A DNA stretch of 64,000 nt from W0P33-017 sp050872965 (GCA_050872965.1 JBNMHW010000004.1:3748-67747), one strand, 5' to 3'; numbered from the stretch's first letter, positions 44,886 through 54,660 are shown. Notes: generated by a model not told the origin, from the letters alone. Numbers and translations: made by a program.

Positions 44886-45345
44886 TTAGTACGCTCTCCA
44901 GCATCTCATCGATCACGCGATCCAGCGTCTTGTCCGTCTTTTGCCTGATGTCGGCCATGTACTGGTCATCCTTGCTGTAAGTGACCACATAGCTTCGCGT
45001 GGGTGTCTCACTACCCTCGATCCGCACCAGTTCACCATCTACATCACGCATGATCCGGCGCAGCCGCTCCCCGAAATACTCTACGATATTTTCCAGTGTC
45101 GGTATCACCACATCAAACGGCTCCAGATCATTGAGGATCCGGTCCTGATACTGTGCGAAAAAGCTCTGTGCAGCCTTCTCATATGCATTAAACTCCATGA
45201 AATCACTGCGTTCCACCACGATATCCAGCGTGATCTCCCAGGTATGCGGATGGATCTCGCCGCGTCTTCCGTTGATGATAATGCTGTGGCTCGCATTCAG
45301 ATAAAATTTGAATCGATATTCACGTAATAACTTACTGTTGTTCAT
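44875..45345 (-). CDS. 6-pyruvoyl-tetrahydropterin synthase-like protein of XrtG locus
   Basis: A 156-aa cytosolic protein of the QueD/PTPS fold. The zinc ligands are visible as His in NASHSIII and the pair in GEIHPHTWEITLDI. The catalytic Cys of true QueD/PTPS is absent from the usual position after the first His, so its chemistry is uncertain. This variant (TIGR03112-like) occurs specifically in XrtG clusters. Start 45345 with AGAGG; it overlaps the end of the GT gene by 14 bp. Confidence 0.8.
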   Translation of the reverse strand: MNNSKLLREYRFKFYLNASHSIIINGRRGEIHPHTWEITLDIVVERSDFMEFNAYEKAAQSFFAQYQDRILNDLEPFDVVIPTLENIVEYFGERLRRIMRDVDGELVRIEGSETPTRSYVVTYSKDDQYMADIRQKTDKTLDRVIDEMLESVLNED

Positions 45346-47845
45346 TGTCCAATACCTCTTTACACATACCGGCAAACACAGTTTCGAGATACTGCTCCGG
45401 TTTCTCTGTCAGATATTTCCTGCCCACGCAGTCAGCGCCAAGGGCTGCGATCTGCGTCTTCCGGTCTTCCTCTGTGGTCTGCTCTGCGCGTAAGTTTACC
45501 AGCAGCAGGTACTCATCATCGATGATCACACGCACAGTCTTCTCGTTAAATCTGATCTGAAGCTGTGCAAAAAACTGATCGCGCGCTTCTCCTGCCGGAC
45601 ATCGGATCAGCAACAGCTCTAACGGCCAGACATCCGGTTTTTCCTCCACACGCATGAGCAGGTTCATGAGTGCATCTGCCTCAAATGCATTATACTTTGT
45701 CTCGAACTGCCGGTCTTTTTTCGTCTTTTCCTGACTGATCTGTTCAACCTTGGCTACCATTTCCCGGTTTTCTTCATCACACACACGGTACTTTTTGTAC
45801 CATTTCTCCGCAAGTACCACGAGCACCATGCCTCCGATGATGATAAACAACAGCATCAGGATCATTAACAGCACCAGACAGATCTTCGCGCTCATATAAT
45901 CGTTCTGATCGAGGATGACTTCTTTTCCGGTCAGCAGGCACAGATGATAATTCTTGCCGTTATAAGAAAACAGCACACCCGATGCGACATATTCCCTGTC
46001 ATTCATCTCAATGACCGCATGCGTGACCTTATTGACCTGCAGACTGCGGATAAATGCATCCGCGCTATCCGTTGAATAATAGGTCTGTGTCGAAAACCCC
46101 TTATAGCGGTTCGTCTCGAGCACATCCTTGACAAATACGATGTCATTCTGCTGTGACATCGTCCAGTAGTGATTGTTTGAACTGTCCAGCGTGCGCAGGA
46201 TATCCTGTACGATCTCGGCATCCTCGCGGTTTCCCTTCAGGTTGATCTGGTCGAGCACGAGCTGGACATAACCGTCCTGCTGTGTCGCATACACGCTCAG
46301 AATGCCGTCCTCATATTTCTTCAGTTGTCCCCAGCCGAGCACTACCATGATCTCGGTAAAAATAAGTACGACTACTAATACCAGCCAGGCGTTGACTCTC
46401 TTTAATTCTTTTTGCTTTTTTGGTTTCGTCTGATTTGAATTCTTTTCCTGTTCCACGTCTAAATTTCCCCAAATTCCCGGTTCCTCTGAGTTGACAAAGC
46501 TTCTGACTGTTTCGATCCGGCTGCGCACTGCCGACAGATCCTGTGCGATCACACCGCGGAATGCACTCCGCTCCTCTGTCAGTGTCCGTGTCTTCCATGC
46601 ACTGTTCGTATTGATACTGTTGATAATACCGGCAAACCGGATAAAAAACACGATCAGATTGAAAAACGGCAGTAACGGCACGACCCACCACTGTCTCCGG
46701 TAATAGCGCCTCTCTTCCGGAAAATCCCGCAGGAAACCGATCGTCGAAAAATAGTACATGTATCCGCAGATCGTATACAGCCCGAACAGCATCGCTGTCG
46801 CCAGCAATACCGTCTTTCCGGAATATCCAACAAAAGTCAGACAGAGCAGAGCCAGATACCAGATAATACGCGGGAATGCAAAGGTATGGTCATACATCAG
46901 CGTCTTGACAGACACATCCGTGAACATCTGATAGGAACGCATCTTTTTTCCGCCGAACATCTTTGCAACTTCCAGACTACCACGCTGCCAGCGCTGTCTC
47001 TGCGTATATAATTTATCCGCATTTTCAATCGGATCTACGAAAAAGATGGATTTCTCACTCATATAGATCCGCTCCCCCTGCAGATAACGCATCTGGAAGG
47101 TGATCTGCGTATCCTCTGCCAGTGTCTCCGTATTATATAGTCTGGATTTTAAGATCGCAGATTTACGGAACGCAGAAAAGGCACCCGACACTGTGTAGAT
47201 CGAATTCAGGTCAGATGCATAATTTCGTCCCGCAAGAAAAGCCTGCGCATATTCCATAAATTCCATTTTCCGAAACAGACGGGAGAATCCCCACGGATAC
47301 GCCTGTACCAGCTTCGGATCTGTCATGATCGCTCCCGTCATACAATTGATGGATGTATCATGCTCAAACTTATCGACCATATTGGTCAATGCCCGCTTTT
47401 CCAACACTCCGTCACTGTCAATATGGATAATATATTTTCCCTCACTGTTGTACAGTGCCAGATTGAGTGCTCTGGACTTGCCCTGCTCTGCATTGAGCCA
47501 CTGCATGATCAGATCCGGATACTCTTTCTGACACTTTGTATACACGGCAAAACTGTTATCCGTACCCCGGTTATTGACCAGAAAGATACGGATCTGACTG
47601 TTCGGATACTCACAGTCGTTGATCGAACGGATACATGCCTCCAGCGTATCCTGTGAATTGTAGACCGGAACGATGATCGATATCTCCGGATAGATAATAG
47701 GTTTCGGTATTTCTTTTTGAAACAATAATCGCCTGAACAGAATGATCACGCTTCCCACTGACGGAATGATCTCCATGATCAGTGGAATGACGATCCATGC
47801 TGCCCAGAAGACAAATGAGTTTGTAAATCGCTCAATGATCTCCAT
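45332..47845 (-). CDS. XrtG-associated processive glycosyltransferase (GT2)
   Basis: An 837-aa membrane glycosyltransferase (TIGR03111-like). N-terminal TM, GT2 domain at residues about 50-300 with IIVPVYNSQDTLEACIRSIN, the metal-binding IIHIDSDG, LAEDTQI and the processive motif QRQRWQRG. Two or three TM segments follow (about 320-410). The C-terminal 400 residues hold a TM (LVLVVVLIFTEIMVVLGW), an extracytoplasmic sensor-like region and another TM (LVLLMILMLLFIIIGGMVLV) before a cytosolic tail. The extension beyond the GT module is unusual. It overlaps xrtG by 14 bp. Confidence 0.87.
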   Translation of the reverse strand: MEIIERFTNSFVFWAAWIVIPLIMEIIPSVGSVIILFRRLLFQKEIPKPIIYPEISIIVPVYNSQDTLEACIRSINDCEYPNSQIRIFLVNNRGTDNSFAVYTKCQKEYPDLIMQWLNAEQGKSRALNLALYNSEGKYIIHIDSDGVLEKRALTNMVDKFEHDTSINCMTGAIMTDPKLVQAYPWGFSRLFRKMEFMEYAQAFLAGRNYASDLNSIYTVSGAFSAFRKSAILKSRLYNTETLAEDTQITFQMRYLQGERIYMSEKSIFFVDPIENADKLYTQRQRWQRGSLEVAKMFGGKKMRSYQMFTDVSVKTLMYDHTFAFPRIIWYLALLCLTFVGYSGKTVLLATAMLFGLYTICGYMYYFSTIGFLRDFPEERRYYRRQWWVVPLLPFFNLIVFFIRFAGIINSINTNSAWKTRTLTEERSAFRGVIAQDLSAVRSRIETVRSFVNSEEPGIWGNLDVEQEKNSNQTKPKKQKELKRVNAWLVLVVVLIFTEIMVVLGWGQLKKYEDGILSVYATQQDGYVQLVLDQINLKGNREDAEIVQDILRTLDSSNNHYWTMSQQNDIVFVKDVLETNRYKGFSTQTYYSTDSADAFIRSLQVNKVTHAVIEMNDREYVASGVLFSYNGKNYHLCLLTGKEVILDQNDYMSAKICLVLLMILMLLFIIIGGMVLVVLAEKWYKKYRVCDEENREMVAKVEQISQEKTKKDRQFETKYNAFEADALMNLLMRVEEKPDVWPLELLLIRCPAGEARDQFFAQLQIRFNEKTVRVIIDDEYLLLVNLRAEQTTEEDRKTQIAALGADCVGRKYLTEKPEQYLETVFAGMCKEVLDNEQQ

Positions 47846-48425
47846 AGCTGAACTTTCCTAATTTCATTCGTATAATCTGCGGCTTCGTAAACACATAAAA
47901 ATACAATAATACAGACAGTGCATAGAACACGAGTCTGCCGATCAATGCGTGTGAAATATAGTACAGACCCAATCCGCCGAAATGGATCATCTCGCAGATC
48001 AGGATGATACGGAGTGCATTCGCCAGCATGATATACAAAACTCCGCATATCGCCACGATCACCCGCTCCGCCACCGTGTACACACGGAAAAATATGAGCA
48101 GTGCCAAAAATGCCATAATCTCTATGATGCCCGAACACTCAAAATCGATCTGCAAAGTGATCGCTCCGACATTCGACTCCACAAATAAGATCCCGTACTT
48201 AAAATACGGTACAAATGTCCCCGTGAGCTTGCCCACAAGACCTGCGATTGCCGCTACTGCCCGCGCCAGCGGTTCGGTCAGAACCGGACGGACAAAAACC
48301 ATCATCAGTATAAATAACCCCATTGCCCCAAGCAGATAATGCCAGAACGGCAGTTTTGCACGGTCTGTCACGCGCAGCAGATACAGCCACACCAGCACGG
48401 CAATGATTGCAACTATATATTTCAT
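47832..48425 (-). CDS. xrtG: Exosortase family protein XrtG
   Basis: A 197-aa multi-pass transpeptidase-like protein. The exosortase catalytic triad is visible: Cys in IDFECSGIIEIMAF, Arg in LANALRIILICEMI and His in YYISHALIGRLVFY. Six hydrophobic segments cover the chain. XrtG is the Firmicutes exosortase that is thought to process proteins ending in a Firmicu-CTERM signal; the candidate substrate is the next gene upstream (48429-50063). Sits 3 bp after it. Confidence 0.9.
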   Translation of the reverse strand: MKYIVAIIAVLVWLYLLRVTDRAKLPFWHYLLGAMGLFILMMVFVRPVLTEPLARAVAAIAGLVGKLTGTFVPYFKYGILFVESNVGAITLQIDFECSGIIEIMAFLALLIFFRVYTVAERVIVAICGVLYIMLANALRIILICEMIHFGGLGLYYISHALIGRLVFYALSVLLYFYVFTKPQIIRMKLGKFSYGDH

Positions 48426-48428
48426 GTA

Positions 48429-50063
48429 TTAACCCTGTTTCTTTCTCCTGCGCTGTGCCAGATAAGCAGCGCCTGTCGTAGACAGACACAGGAAAATTCC
48501 CATGCCGGCACCGGTCGGTGTACCTGCGGTCGTGACCCACTCCTGCCCGATGCGTCCCCACTGACCGTGAAGTGTCTCGATATTGTCCGGCTCCATGCCA
48601 AACTTCGCTGCCAGAGTCGTCAGATCTATCTCAAACTCCATGTTATCCTCAGACTCAGAGATCGTCACATACATATGACCGTAAATATCATTGTGATATT
48701 TGTTGCCATACTCATTGCTCTCATCTGCTTCATCAAACTGTGACACATTCGTCGCCGTCTTCCAGCCCTGTGAATCAATCAGATAAAACTCATAGGTTCC
48801 CGGATCCAGCTCCAGTAACTGTGGATTGTAATTAATATTTCCGGCTGCATCCACTGCCACAAACTGCGGATAAAAATCTTTATCGCTATTGATACGGATC
48901 GTCACTGCCGATGTGAATTCTCCTCCGGCTTCCTCCAGATGCCGCTGCATCCGTGTCACGACATGCGCATACAGCTTGCCGTTTGCAGAATACAAGGCGG
49001 CTTCTCCATCCGGCTCACTCTCATGTGTACCCTGTGTCGCATACTGGATCAGCTTGTGCGGATAATTCTTCCAATCACCATATTGGCCATCACAGACCAC
49101 ACCGTTGAATTCCTTATCAGGATCCTCCGGTTCATCAGGATCGCCCGTTGTTCCCTGCAGGTTCGCAACATCCTTTACGGCCGGTTCACTCTGATAAATT
49201 CCAAACGAAATCGTATTTTTATAGTTCGGCAGCTCACTGGAAGGAATCGCTGCTTCCCACATATGCGGTGCCCCGAACCATTCCTTATTATTGACTGCCA
49301 CCTGTGCGCCGTCAACACCGGCTACCTGCACTTCTTTGGTGAGCTGAATGAGCATCGTATATCCCAGATCCGTAGTGATTGCATACTGACCTGAATTATA
49401 CGGTCCTGCATTGCACACAGAACCCCAGTCACCGGCGCCATCACCATTACCGGCTGCCATAAAATACAGATAGACATAATCGCCGTCCCATACCATAGCG
49501 ACTTCATCTACGGTATCCCAGCCTTTATTCTCGTTCACGCTCGTCTTCGCAACCGCATCCCAGTCTGAGAAATCACCATCGATCGTGATACCCTGATAGC
49601 TTCCGACGACCTTCTGCTCTGCCTCATCCTGCTGAAGCTCTTCGATCTCATCCTCCGGCTGCTGTTCCTGCGGATTTTCCTCGTTTTCTTCTGTTTCTTC
49701 CGGTTCTGTCTCGTCCGCCGGCACAGTGTTTGTCTCATCTGCCCCCGGCTCCTTAGCATCATCCGACGCAGGCTCCCCCGGCTCACTCTCTGACGGCTGT
49801 ACGGCATCTGCATTGTCCGCATCCGTCGTCGTATCCGGCTGTTGTGTCGTATCATTTACCGTATCTGCGGCTGCTGCATCATCTGACGCAGCCGTATCCG
49901 TCTGCGTGGTATCAGACGATTCCGCCGGTGCCGTCTGATCTGTCTCGGTAGCTCCCGCTACTCCGGAAAACGTCATTACACCCGTCAGACAAAGCGCCGT
50001 CAATGCCGCCACTCTGCGCTTCATACCGTTTTTTCTGTTTTTTTCATTTTTTTGATTCTGCAT
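48429..50063 (-). CDS. Firmicu-CTERM surface protein, XrtG substrate
   Basis: A 544-aa secreted protein. Signal peptide around residues 14-38 (RRVAALTALCLTGVMTFSG). Residues about 40-150 are a disordered Asp/Glu/Thr/Ser/Pro linker. From about 155 come carbohydrate-binding-like beta domains (GITIDGDFSDWDAVAKTSV; GVVCDGQYGDWKNYPHKLI). The C-terminus shows a tripartite sorting signal: GTPTGAG, a hydrophobic helix (FLCLSTTGAAYLA) and QRRRKKQG. Start supported by GGGGGACG. The acidic Thr/Ser-rich linker is a plausible glycosylation site by the neighbouring glycosyltransferases. Confidence 0.88.
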   Translation of the reverse strand: MQNQKNEKNRKNGMKRRVAALTALCLTGVMTFSGVAGATETDQTAPAESSDTTQTDTAASDDAAAADTVNDTTQQPDTTTDADNADAVQPSESEPGEPASDDAKEPGADETNTVPADETEPEETEENEENPQEQQPEDEIEELQQDEAEQKVVGSYQGITIDGDFSDWDAVAKTSVNENKGWDTVDEVAMVWDGDYVYLYFMAAGNGDGAGDWGSVCNAGPYNSGQYAITTDLGYTMLIQLTKEVQVAGVDGAQVAVNNKEWFGAPHMWEAAIPSSELPNYKNTISFGIYQSEPAVKDVANLQGTTGDPDEPEDPDKEFNGVVCDGQYGDWKNYPHKLIQYATQGTHESEPDGEAALYSANGKLYAHVVTRMQRHLEEAGGEFTSAVTIRINSDKDFYPQFVAVDAAGNINYNPQLLELDPGTYEFYLIDSQGWKTATNVSQFDEADESNEYGNKYHNDIYGHMYVTISESEDNMEFEIDLTTLAAKFGMEPDNIETLHGQWGRIGQEWVTTAGTPTGAGMGIFLCLSTTGAAYLAQRRRKKQG

Positions 50064-50090
50064 CCGATTCGTCCCCCTGCGATCCGGCTG

Positions 50091-51128
50091 CTAAAATATC
50101 AGCCGCCTCTGAATCTGAAAACTTATAAAAAATAACATCAAGTCCACAATGATCTTGATTCCTATCGTACTAATAGGAATCAACTGTGCAAATGCAGTCA
50201 CCAGTCCCGCACTCGCCAGCATCTGAACGACGCATAACAATGCATAACGCCACGCGCTGCCCGCCATACGCCGTTTACTTTTAAATACTACCTTATGATT
50301 GATCAGGTAATTAACGATCGCTGACAAGATCCGCGCCGACACGGTCGCGACCGTGATCGTCATCACACCGAACGCCAGCGGTGCGATCCATTTTGAGATC
50401 AATGTAAACCCTGCAATGTCCACAACAAATCCTATGAGCGAAGCCATACAGAATTTGAGCAGCAATGCATAGATCTGTATCGAATCCCCAAACGGCCGGA
50501 AATGCGAAGCCCGGTTCTGCTCCAGATACACCGTTTTGATCGTTATCTCATATATCGGCACATCCAGTGTTTTTGTGAATAGCAGCATATTTGTCTCGTA
50601 CTCAAAACGTTCTCCCGACACAGCTAACAAGTCCCGCATGAATCCCGCCGGGATACCGCGCAGCCCCGTCTGCGTATCCGTCACAGAGACACCACAGCAT
50701 ATTTTCATAAAAAAACGTGTAAACCGGTTGCCGCAGGAACTCTTCCACGGCACCTGCGCAGCCGAGAAATCACGGCACCCGAGGATCAGAGCCTCCGGCC
50801 GCTCCCGCAGCGCATCCCTGCAGCGGATGATATCCTCCGGCAGATGCTGTCCGTCCGCATCCGCGGTAACGACTCCCTCCAGATCCTGCCAGCGCACCAG
50901 ACACTCATTGAATCCGGTCTTTAGCGCCCTGCCTTTTCCGAGGTTTCTCGCGTGATGGACAACGACCGCGCCCATCCGCTGTGCCTGCTCAAATATATGT
51001 ACTGCTTCTGCTGTTGTACTTCCGTCATCTACGAGCAGTACCGGATCCGTCCACTGCCCTTCCAATGCGTGCAGCAGATCCAGCAACTGCGCTCCCGGCT
51101 CCAGCGCCGGTATCAATAATGCGATCAT
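50091..51128 (-). CDS. GT2 glycosyltransferase fused to GtrA membrane domain
   Basis: A 345-aa protein. Residues 1-215 are a dolichyl-phosphate-mannose-synthase-like GT2 (ALIPALEPGAQLLDLLHALE, VLLVDDGST, VVTADADGQH, DTQTGLRGIP) and residues 215-345 are four TM segments of a GtrA flippase-like domain (MASLIGFVVDIAGFTLISKW; IVDLMLFFISFQIQRRLIF). It probably makes and flips a polyprenyl-phosphate sugar. First gene of the exosortase operon, with its own promoter at 51159-51187. Confidence 0.88.
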   Translation of the reverse strand: MIALLIPALEPGAQLLDLLHALEGQWTDPVLLVDDGSTTAEAVHIFEQAQRMGAVVVHHARNLGKGRALKTGFNECLVRWQDLEGVVTADADGQHLPEDIIRCRDALRERPEALILGCRDFSAAQVPWKSSCGNRFTRFFMKICCGVSVTDTQTGLRGIPAGFMRDLLAVSGERFEYETNMLLFTKTLDVPIYEITIKTVYLEQNRASHFRPFGDSIQIYALLLKFCMASLIGFVVDIAGFTLISKWIAPLAFGVMTITVATVSARILSAIVNYLINHKVVFKSKRRMAGSAWRYALLCVVQMLASAGLVTAFAQLIPISTIGIKIIVDLMLFFISFQIQRRLIF

Positions 51129-51158
51129 ATGTGTTTACCTGATTGATGTAATTTATAT

Positions 51159-51187
51159 ATTATACTCTATTTTCCGTCTGTTTTCAA
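51159..51187 (-). promoter_or_regulatory. Promoter of the XrtG operon
   Basis: TTGAAA, 17-bp spacer, TATAAT on the minus strand; its -35 overlaps the stop of the GH1 gene. Confidence 0.7.
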
Positions 51188-52578
51188 CGCTTCGTGCTGT
51201 TTTCCCGGCAGTTTTCATTGCAGCTGAGCACCGCGCCGTTACTCTCCATCACACTGCGGTACCAGTAAGCAGAATCCTTCGGTATCCGCTGCTGTGTCTC
51301 ATAATCGACATAGACGATGCCAAAGCGGTCATTATAGCCTTTTGCCCACTCAAAATTGTCCATAAACGACCACTGGAAATATCCGCGCACGTCCGCGCCA
51401 TCCTCGATCGCATGCTGCATCGCGCCGATATAGCTGTCCAGATACGTGATCCGGTTCGGGTCATGCACTTTCCCGTCCACGCTCACCATATCATGACAGG
51501 CCGCGCCGTTTTCAGTGATGTAGAGGGGATACGGATATCTATCCGTCAAAAAGCGCAATCCGTAATAAAAAGCCTCCGGTGTCACCGGCCATCCGTTCGC
51601 AAGCCTCGCATATCCCTGTTTGCGCGGTACGATCTGCGGCTCACCGTTCTCATCCGCGCGCACCGGATACCCGCTGTAGATATTCTGCCCCATAAAATCG
51701 ATCGGCTGATGGATCAGTTCCAGATCTTCCGGCTTGATCTGTGGCAGATATTGCGCGAATTTCTCCAGTCCATCCTCCGGATAGTGTCCTAAAAATACCG
51801 GATCGGAAAACCAAGTCACATTCCATGCCCAGTTCTTGATATCATTAGAAAAGCCAAAATATGCTTTTTTTGCCGCCTCCAGATCTTCCGGTGAATCCGT
51901 CACCGGATACGGCACACTGCCGGTCGGGGCAAATCCGATCTTGATCGGGCGCCTGGCATGTGCCCGCAGTTCCTTTACCGCCTGTCCGTGTGCCATCAAC
52001 AGATGATGTGCCGCCAGAAATGTCTCACTGACACTCAGACACACGCCCGGCGCATGCATCCCGCTCAGATGACCGAAACCGATACAGCACTGCGGCTCAT
52101 TGATCGTGATAAAATATTCGCACAGATCCGAGAAACGCTCTGCCACCAGCGCCGCATAGTCGCCGAACCACTGCACCACATCCGGATTCATCCAGCCGCC
52201 GCGCTGATACAGCTTTTCCGGGAATTCCCAGTGAAACAGTGTGATATACGGCGTGATCCCGTTTTCTTTCATGCACAGGATCATATCCCGGTACATCTCA
52301 ATTGCGTTCTCATTGACTCTGCCCGTTCCTTCAGGCAGGATGCGTGCCCAGTTCAATGAAAACCGGTAATGTCTGATCCCCAGCTCCTTCATCAGCGCAA
52401 AATCCTCGCGATACCGGTGCATGTGGTCACACGCTACATCCGCGGTGTGTCCGTCAAAGATCTTACCGTTTTTTACAAATGTGTCCCATACACATTCTCC
52501 CGCTCCGTCTGCGGGATCTTTTCCTTCTATCTGATAGGCGCTCGTTGCCACGCCCCATACAAAATCCTGTGGAAACAT
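51184..52578 (-). CDS. Glycoside hydrolase family 1 (beta-glucosidase type)
   Basis: A 464-aa cytosolic beta-glycosidase. Family start FPQDFVWGVATSAYQIEG, acid/base Glu in FITINEPQCC and nucleophile Glu in LYITENGAACHD. No phosphate-binding SKxN-type loop of 6-phospho-glycosidases could be identified with confidence, so it is more likely a plain beta-glucosidase/galactosidase. Start with AAGGAG six bases upstream. The next gene downstream has its own promoter. Confidence 0.93.
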   Translation of the reverse strand: MFPQDFVWGVATSAYQIEGKDPADGAGECVWDTFVKNGKIFDGHTADVACDHMHRYREDFALMKELGIRHYRFSLNWARILPEGTGRVNENAIEMYRDMILCMKENGITPYITLFHWEFPEKLYQRGGWMNPDVVQWFGDYAALVAERFSDLCEYFITINEPQCCIGFGHLSGMHAPGVCLSVSETFLAAHHLLMAHGQAVKELRAHARRPIKIGFAPTGSVPYPVTDSPEDLEAAKKAYFGFSNDIKNWAWNVTWFSDPVFLGHYPEDGLEKFAQYLPQIKPEDLELIHQPIDFMGQNIYSGYPVRADENGEPQIVPRKQGYARLANGWPVTPEAFYYGLRFLTDRYPYPLYITENGAACHDMVSVDGKVHDPNRITYLDSYIGAMQHAIEDGADVRGYFQWSFMDNFEWAKGYNDRFGIVYVDYETQQRIPKDSAYWYRSVMESNGAVLSCNENCRENSTKR

Positions 52579-52615
52579 TTTTTACTCCTTATGTACTCTC
52601 TATTCTCTTAGGTTT

Positions 52616-52997
52616 AGGTGATTGCAAAACTATTTTTGTCATGATATTGGGCATGCGGGCACGTATTTCGTGAAAAATGCAGCTCCCGCAGGCAGTCTGT
52701 TTTGCTTTCGTTGCACGAATCATTCCACTGAGTCTCCGCAAAACGAAATTGTGTCAGCAATGGCTTCCACAATTTGGAGTCTCAGTTCCATCGTGCAAAG
52801 GCAGCAAAATCAGACAATGCCCTGCTCGCGCTGCTAATGTCTGATGAACTGCGTTTGTGCTCGCATGCCCAATCTACAACACAATGAATAAGTTTCGCAG
52901 CCAGTATGTAGCGCAGGACAACCGGAGCAATCTGATTGGGATACTGCTGTGACCGTAGCCAAGCAGCCTTGTTTAATAATAGTTTCGCAATCACCTG
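52616..52997. mobile_element. Interspersed hairpin-rich element, copy 3 (inverted, deleted left half)
   Basis: Same terminal repeats (AGGTGATTGCAAAACTATTT; AATAGTTTCGCAATCACCT). It contains the full right-half hairpin of copy 1 in the opposite orientation and only the outer parts of the left half (CGGAGCAATCTGATTGGGAT, GACCGTAGCCAAGCAGCC). No clear adjacent target duplication; TATTCTCTT occurs on both sides a few bases out. It separates a good promoter (53032-53060) from the GH1 gene. Confidence 0.7.
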
Positions 52998-53031
52998 TCT
53001 ATATTCTCTTGCCATCGACTTATACGCAAAA

Positions 53032-53060
53032 GTATACGTTCCAAAAACGTCCGGCGCAAG
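53032..53060 (-). promoter_or_regulatory. Promoter candidate reading through repeat copy 3 toward GH1
   Basis: TTGCGC, 17-bp spacer, TATACT on the minus strand. The next gene in its path is GH1, more than 450 bp away across the repeat. Confidence 0.4.
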
Positions 53061-53110
53061 TCCAATTTCTTCCATTTTTGTATAATTCACGCAATCTTCA
53101 TAACTGATCC

Positions 53111-54454
53111 CTATTTTACGGTCTCTCTCTTCATATAGATCATATATACGATAAAGATCGCCACACCTGTAAAGATCCATGAAGCAACATACACATTCAT
53201 CAGCATCTCATAGGTAGGCACGATGCGGAAGACCGTGACCATCCAGATCAGACGGAACACCACTGTTCCGAGAACCGTAATGATAGAAGGCGCCAGTGAT
53301 TTTCCCATTCCACGAAGTGCCGCACTCTCCACCTCGTATGTCGCCGTCAGACCTTCGAGTGAACACACATGGTGCATACGGCTGATGCCGAAAGCAGCGA
53401 CCGCACTGCTCGTCGTATAGATGCCGACAAAAAAATCATCCCAGATCATAAAGATCACACTGAGTATCTCCGTAAACACGATGCCAAAGAGCATGCACTG
53501 CCAGAAGACCTTTTTGCAGCGATCCAGCTTCCTCGCCCCATAATTCTGACTCGTAAAAGTAACTGCTGCCTGCGCAAATGCCGCCGCGATATCATAGGTA
53601 AAATATTCAAAATTGAGTGCCAGTGACGATCCGGCGATCGCATTCTCTCCAAAGGAATTGATCCCGCTCTGGATAAACACATTGGATACGGAAAAGATCG
53701 CACCCTGAATGCCCGCCGGGATGCCGATGAGCAATACATTTTTCAGATCCTCCCATCGGATCCGCAGACTGCCAAAGCGAAGCTGAAACTCATCCTCTCT
53801 GCGATACAGATGTATCACGACAAGCGCCGCACTGAGCACATTGGAAATAACGGTCGCGATACCGACACCTGCCACTCCGAGTTCAAAACAGATGACGAGT
53901 ATCAGATTCAGGATCACATTGACGATCCCCGATAACAGCAGGTAATACATCGGCCGTCTCGAATCCCCATAGCTTCGGAGTATCGCAGATCCAAAATTAT
54001 AGATGAGCATAAACGGAATACTGAGAAAATAGATCCGTATGTATAACAACGCCATATCCAATACGCTTCCCGGTGTCCCCGACGCCTCCAGTATGATCCG
54101 CGCCGACAACATTCCAGACAGCATGAGCACCATTCCGAGCGCAATGCCAAACGCCAGGATCGTATGGATCATACTGCCTATCTTTTCACGTTTTTTCTGC
54201 CCGATCAGATTGGCTACGACCGCGTTCGGTCCGACTGACAGCCCTACGATCAGATTCACAAAAATACCGACCAGCGCCACACAACTTCCGACGGCAGCCA
54301 GTGCCTGATCTCCCGCAAACCTTCCGACGACCGCCACATCTGCTGAGTTAAACAACTGCTGTAAAATACTGCTGCACGCTAACGGAATCGCAAACAGGAT
54401 CAGCTTTCCCGCGATCCCTCCGTTTAGCATATCCATCTCTTTTGTCTGTTTCAT
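53111..54454 (-). CDS. MATE family efflux transporter
   Basis: A 447-aa, 12-TM multidrug/toxin extrusion protein. Two similar halves; family signatures LACSSILQQLFNSADVAVVG and FAGDQALAAVGSCVALVGIF in the first half, GIPAGIQGAIFSVSNVFIQS in the second. Start chosen at 54454 (MKQTKEMDML) since the codons before it are not membrane-protein-like; the ribosome binding site is weak. It ends 50 bp before a promoter-like sequence and the repeat. Substrate and coupling ion unknown. Confidence 0.92.
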   Translation of the reverse strand: MKQTKEMDMLNGGIAGKLILFAIPLACSSILQQLFNSADVAVVGRFAGDQALAAVGSCVALVGIFVNLIVGLSVGPNAVVANLIGQKKREKIGSMIHTILAFGIALGMVLMLSGMLSARIILEASGTPGSVLDMALLYIRIYFLSIPFMLIYNFGSAILRSYGDSRRPMYYLLLSGIVNVILNLILVICFELGVAGVGIATVISNVLSAALVVIHLYRREDEFQLRFGSLRIRWEDLKNVLLIGIPAGIQGAIFSVSNVFIQSGINSFGENAIAGSSLALNFEYFTYDIAAAFAQAAVTFTSQNYGARKLDRCKKVFWQCMLFGIVFTEILSVIFMIWDDFFVGIYTTSSAVAAFGISRMHHVCSLEGLTATYEVESAALRGMGKSLAPSIITVLGTVVFRLIWMVTVFRIVPTYEMLMNVYVASWIFTGVAIFIVYMIYMKRETVK

Positions 54455-54660
54455 ATGATTTTTTTCCACTTTATCTTGATCCACCTTTGTACTTCTTTTG
54501 CAGAATTCAGTATAATCACTTCTTATTAAAATGTCCAGACTTATTCTGATCTTCCATTTGTGAAACATGCATAAAAATATATGTCATTTTTTGTTAAATA
54601 TGGTCATTTCGTTTCTTGATTTTTTCTTTTTCAAGTGATAAAACTACTTGTATCAAATAA

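Noticed and set aside
52601..53011. TATTCTCTT on both sides of repeat copy 3 as a target duplication.
   Set aside because: The copies are about six bases away from the element ends, so it may be chance; copy 1 gives the only clean case.
52782..53180. A 132-codon frame downstream of the MATE gene.
   Set aside because: Most of it translates repeat copy 3 and the promoter region; the rest overlaps the MATE gene end.
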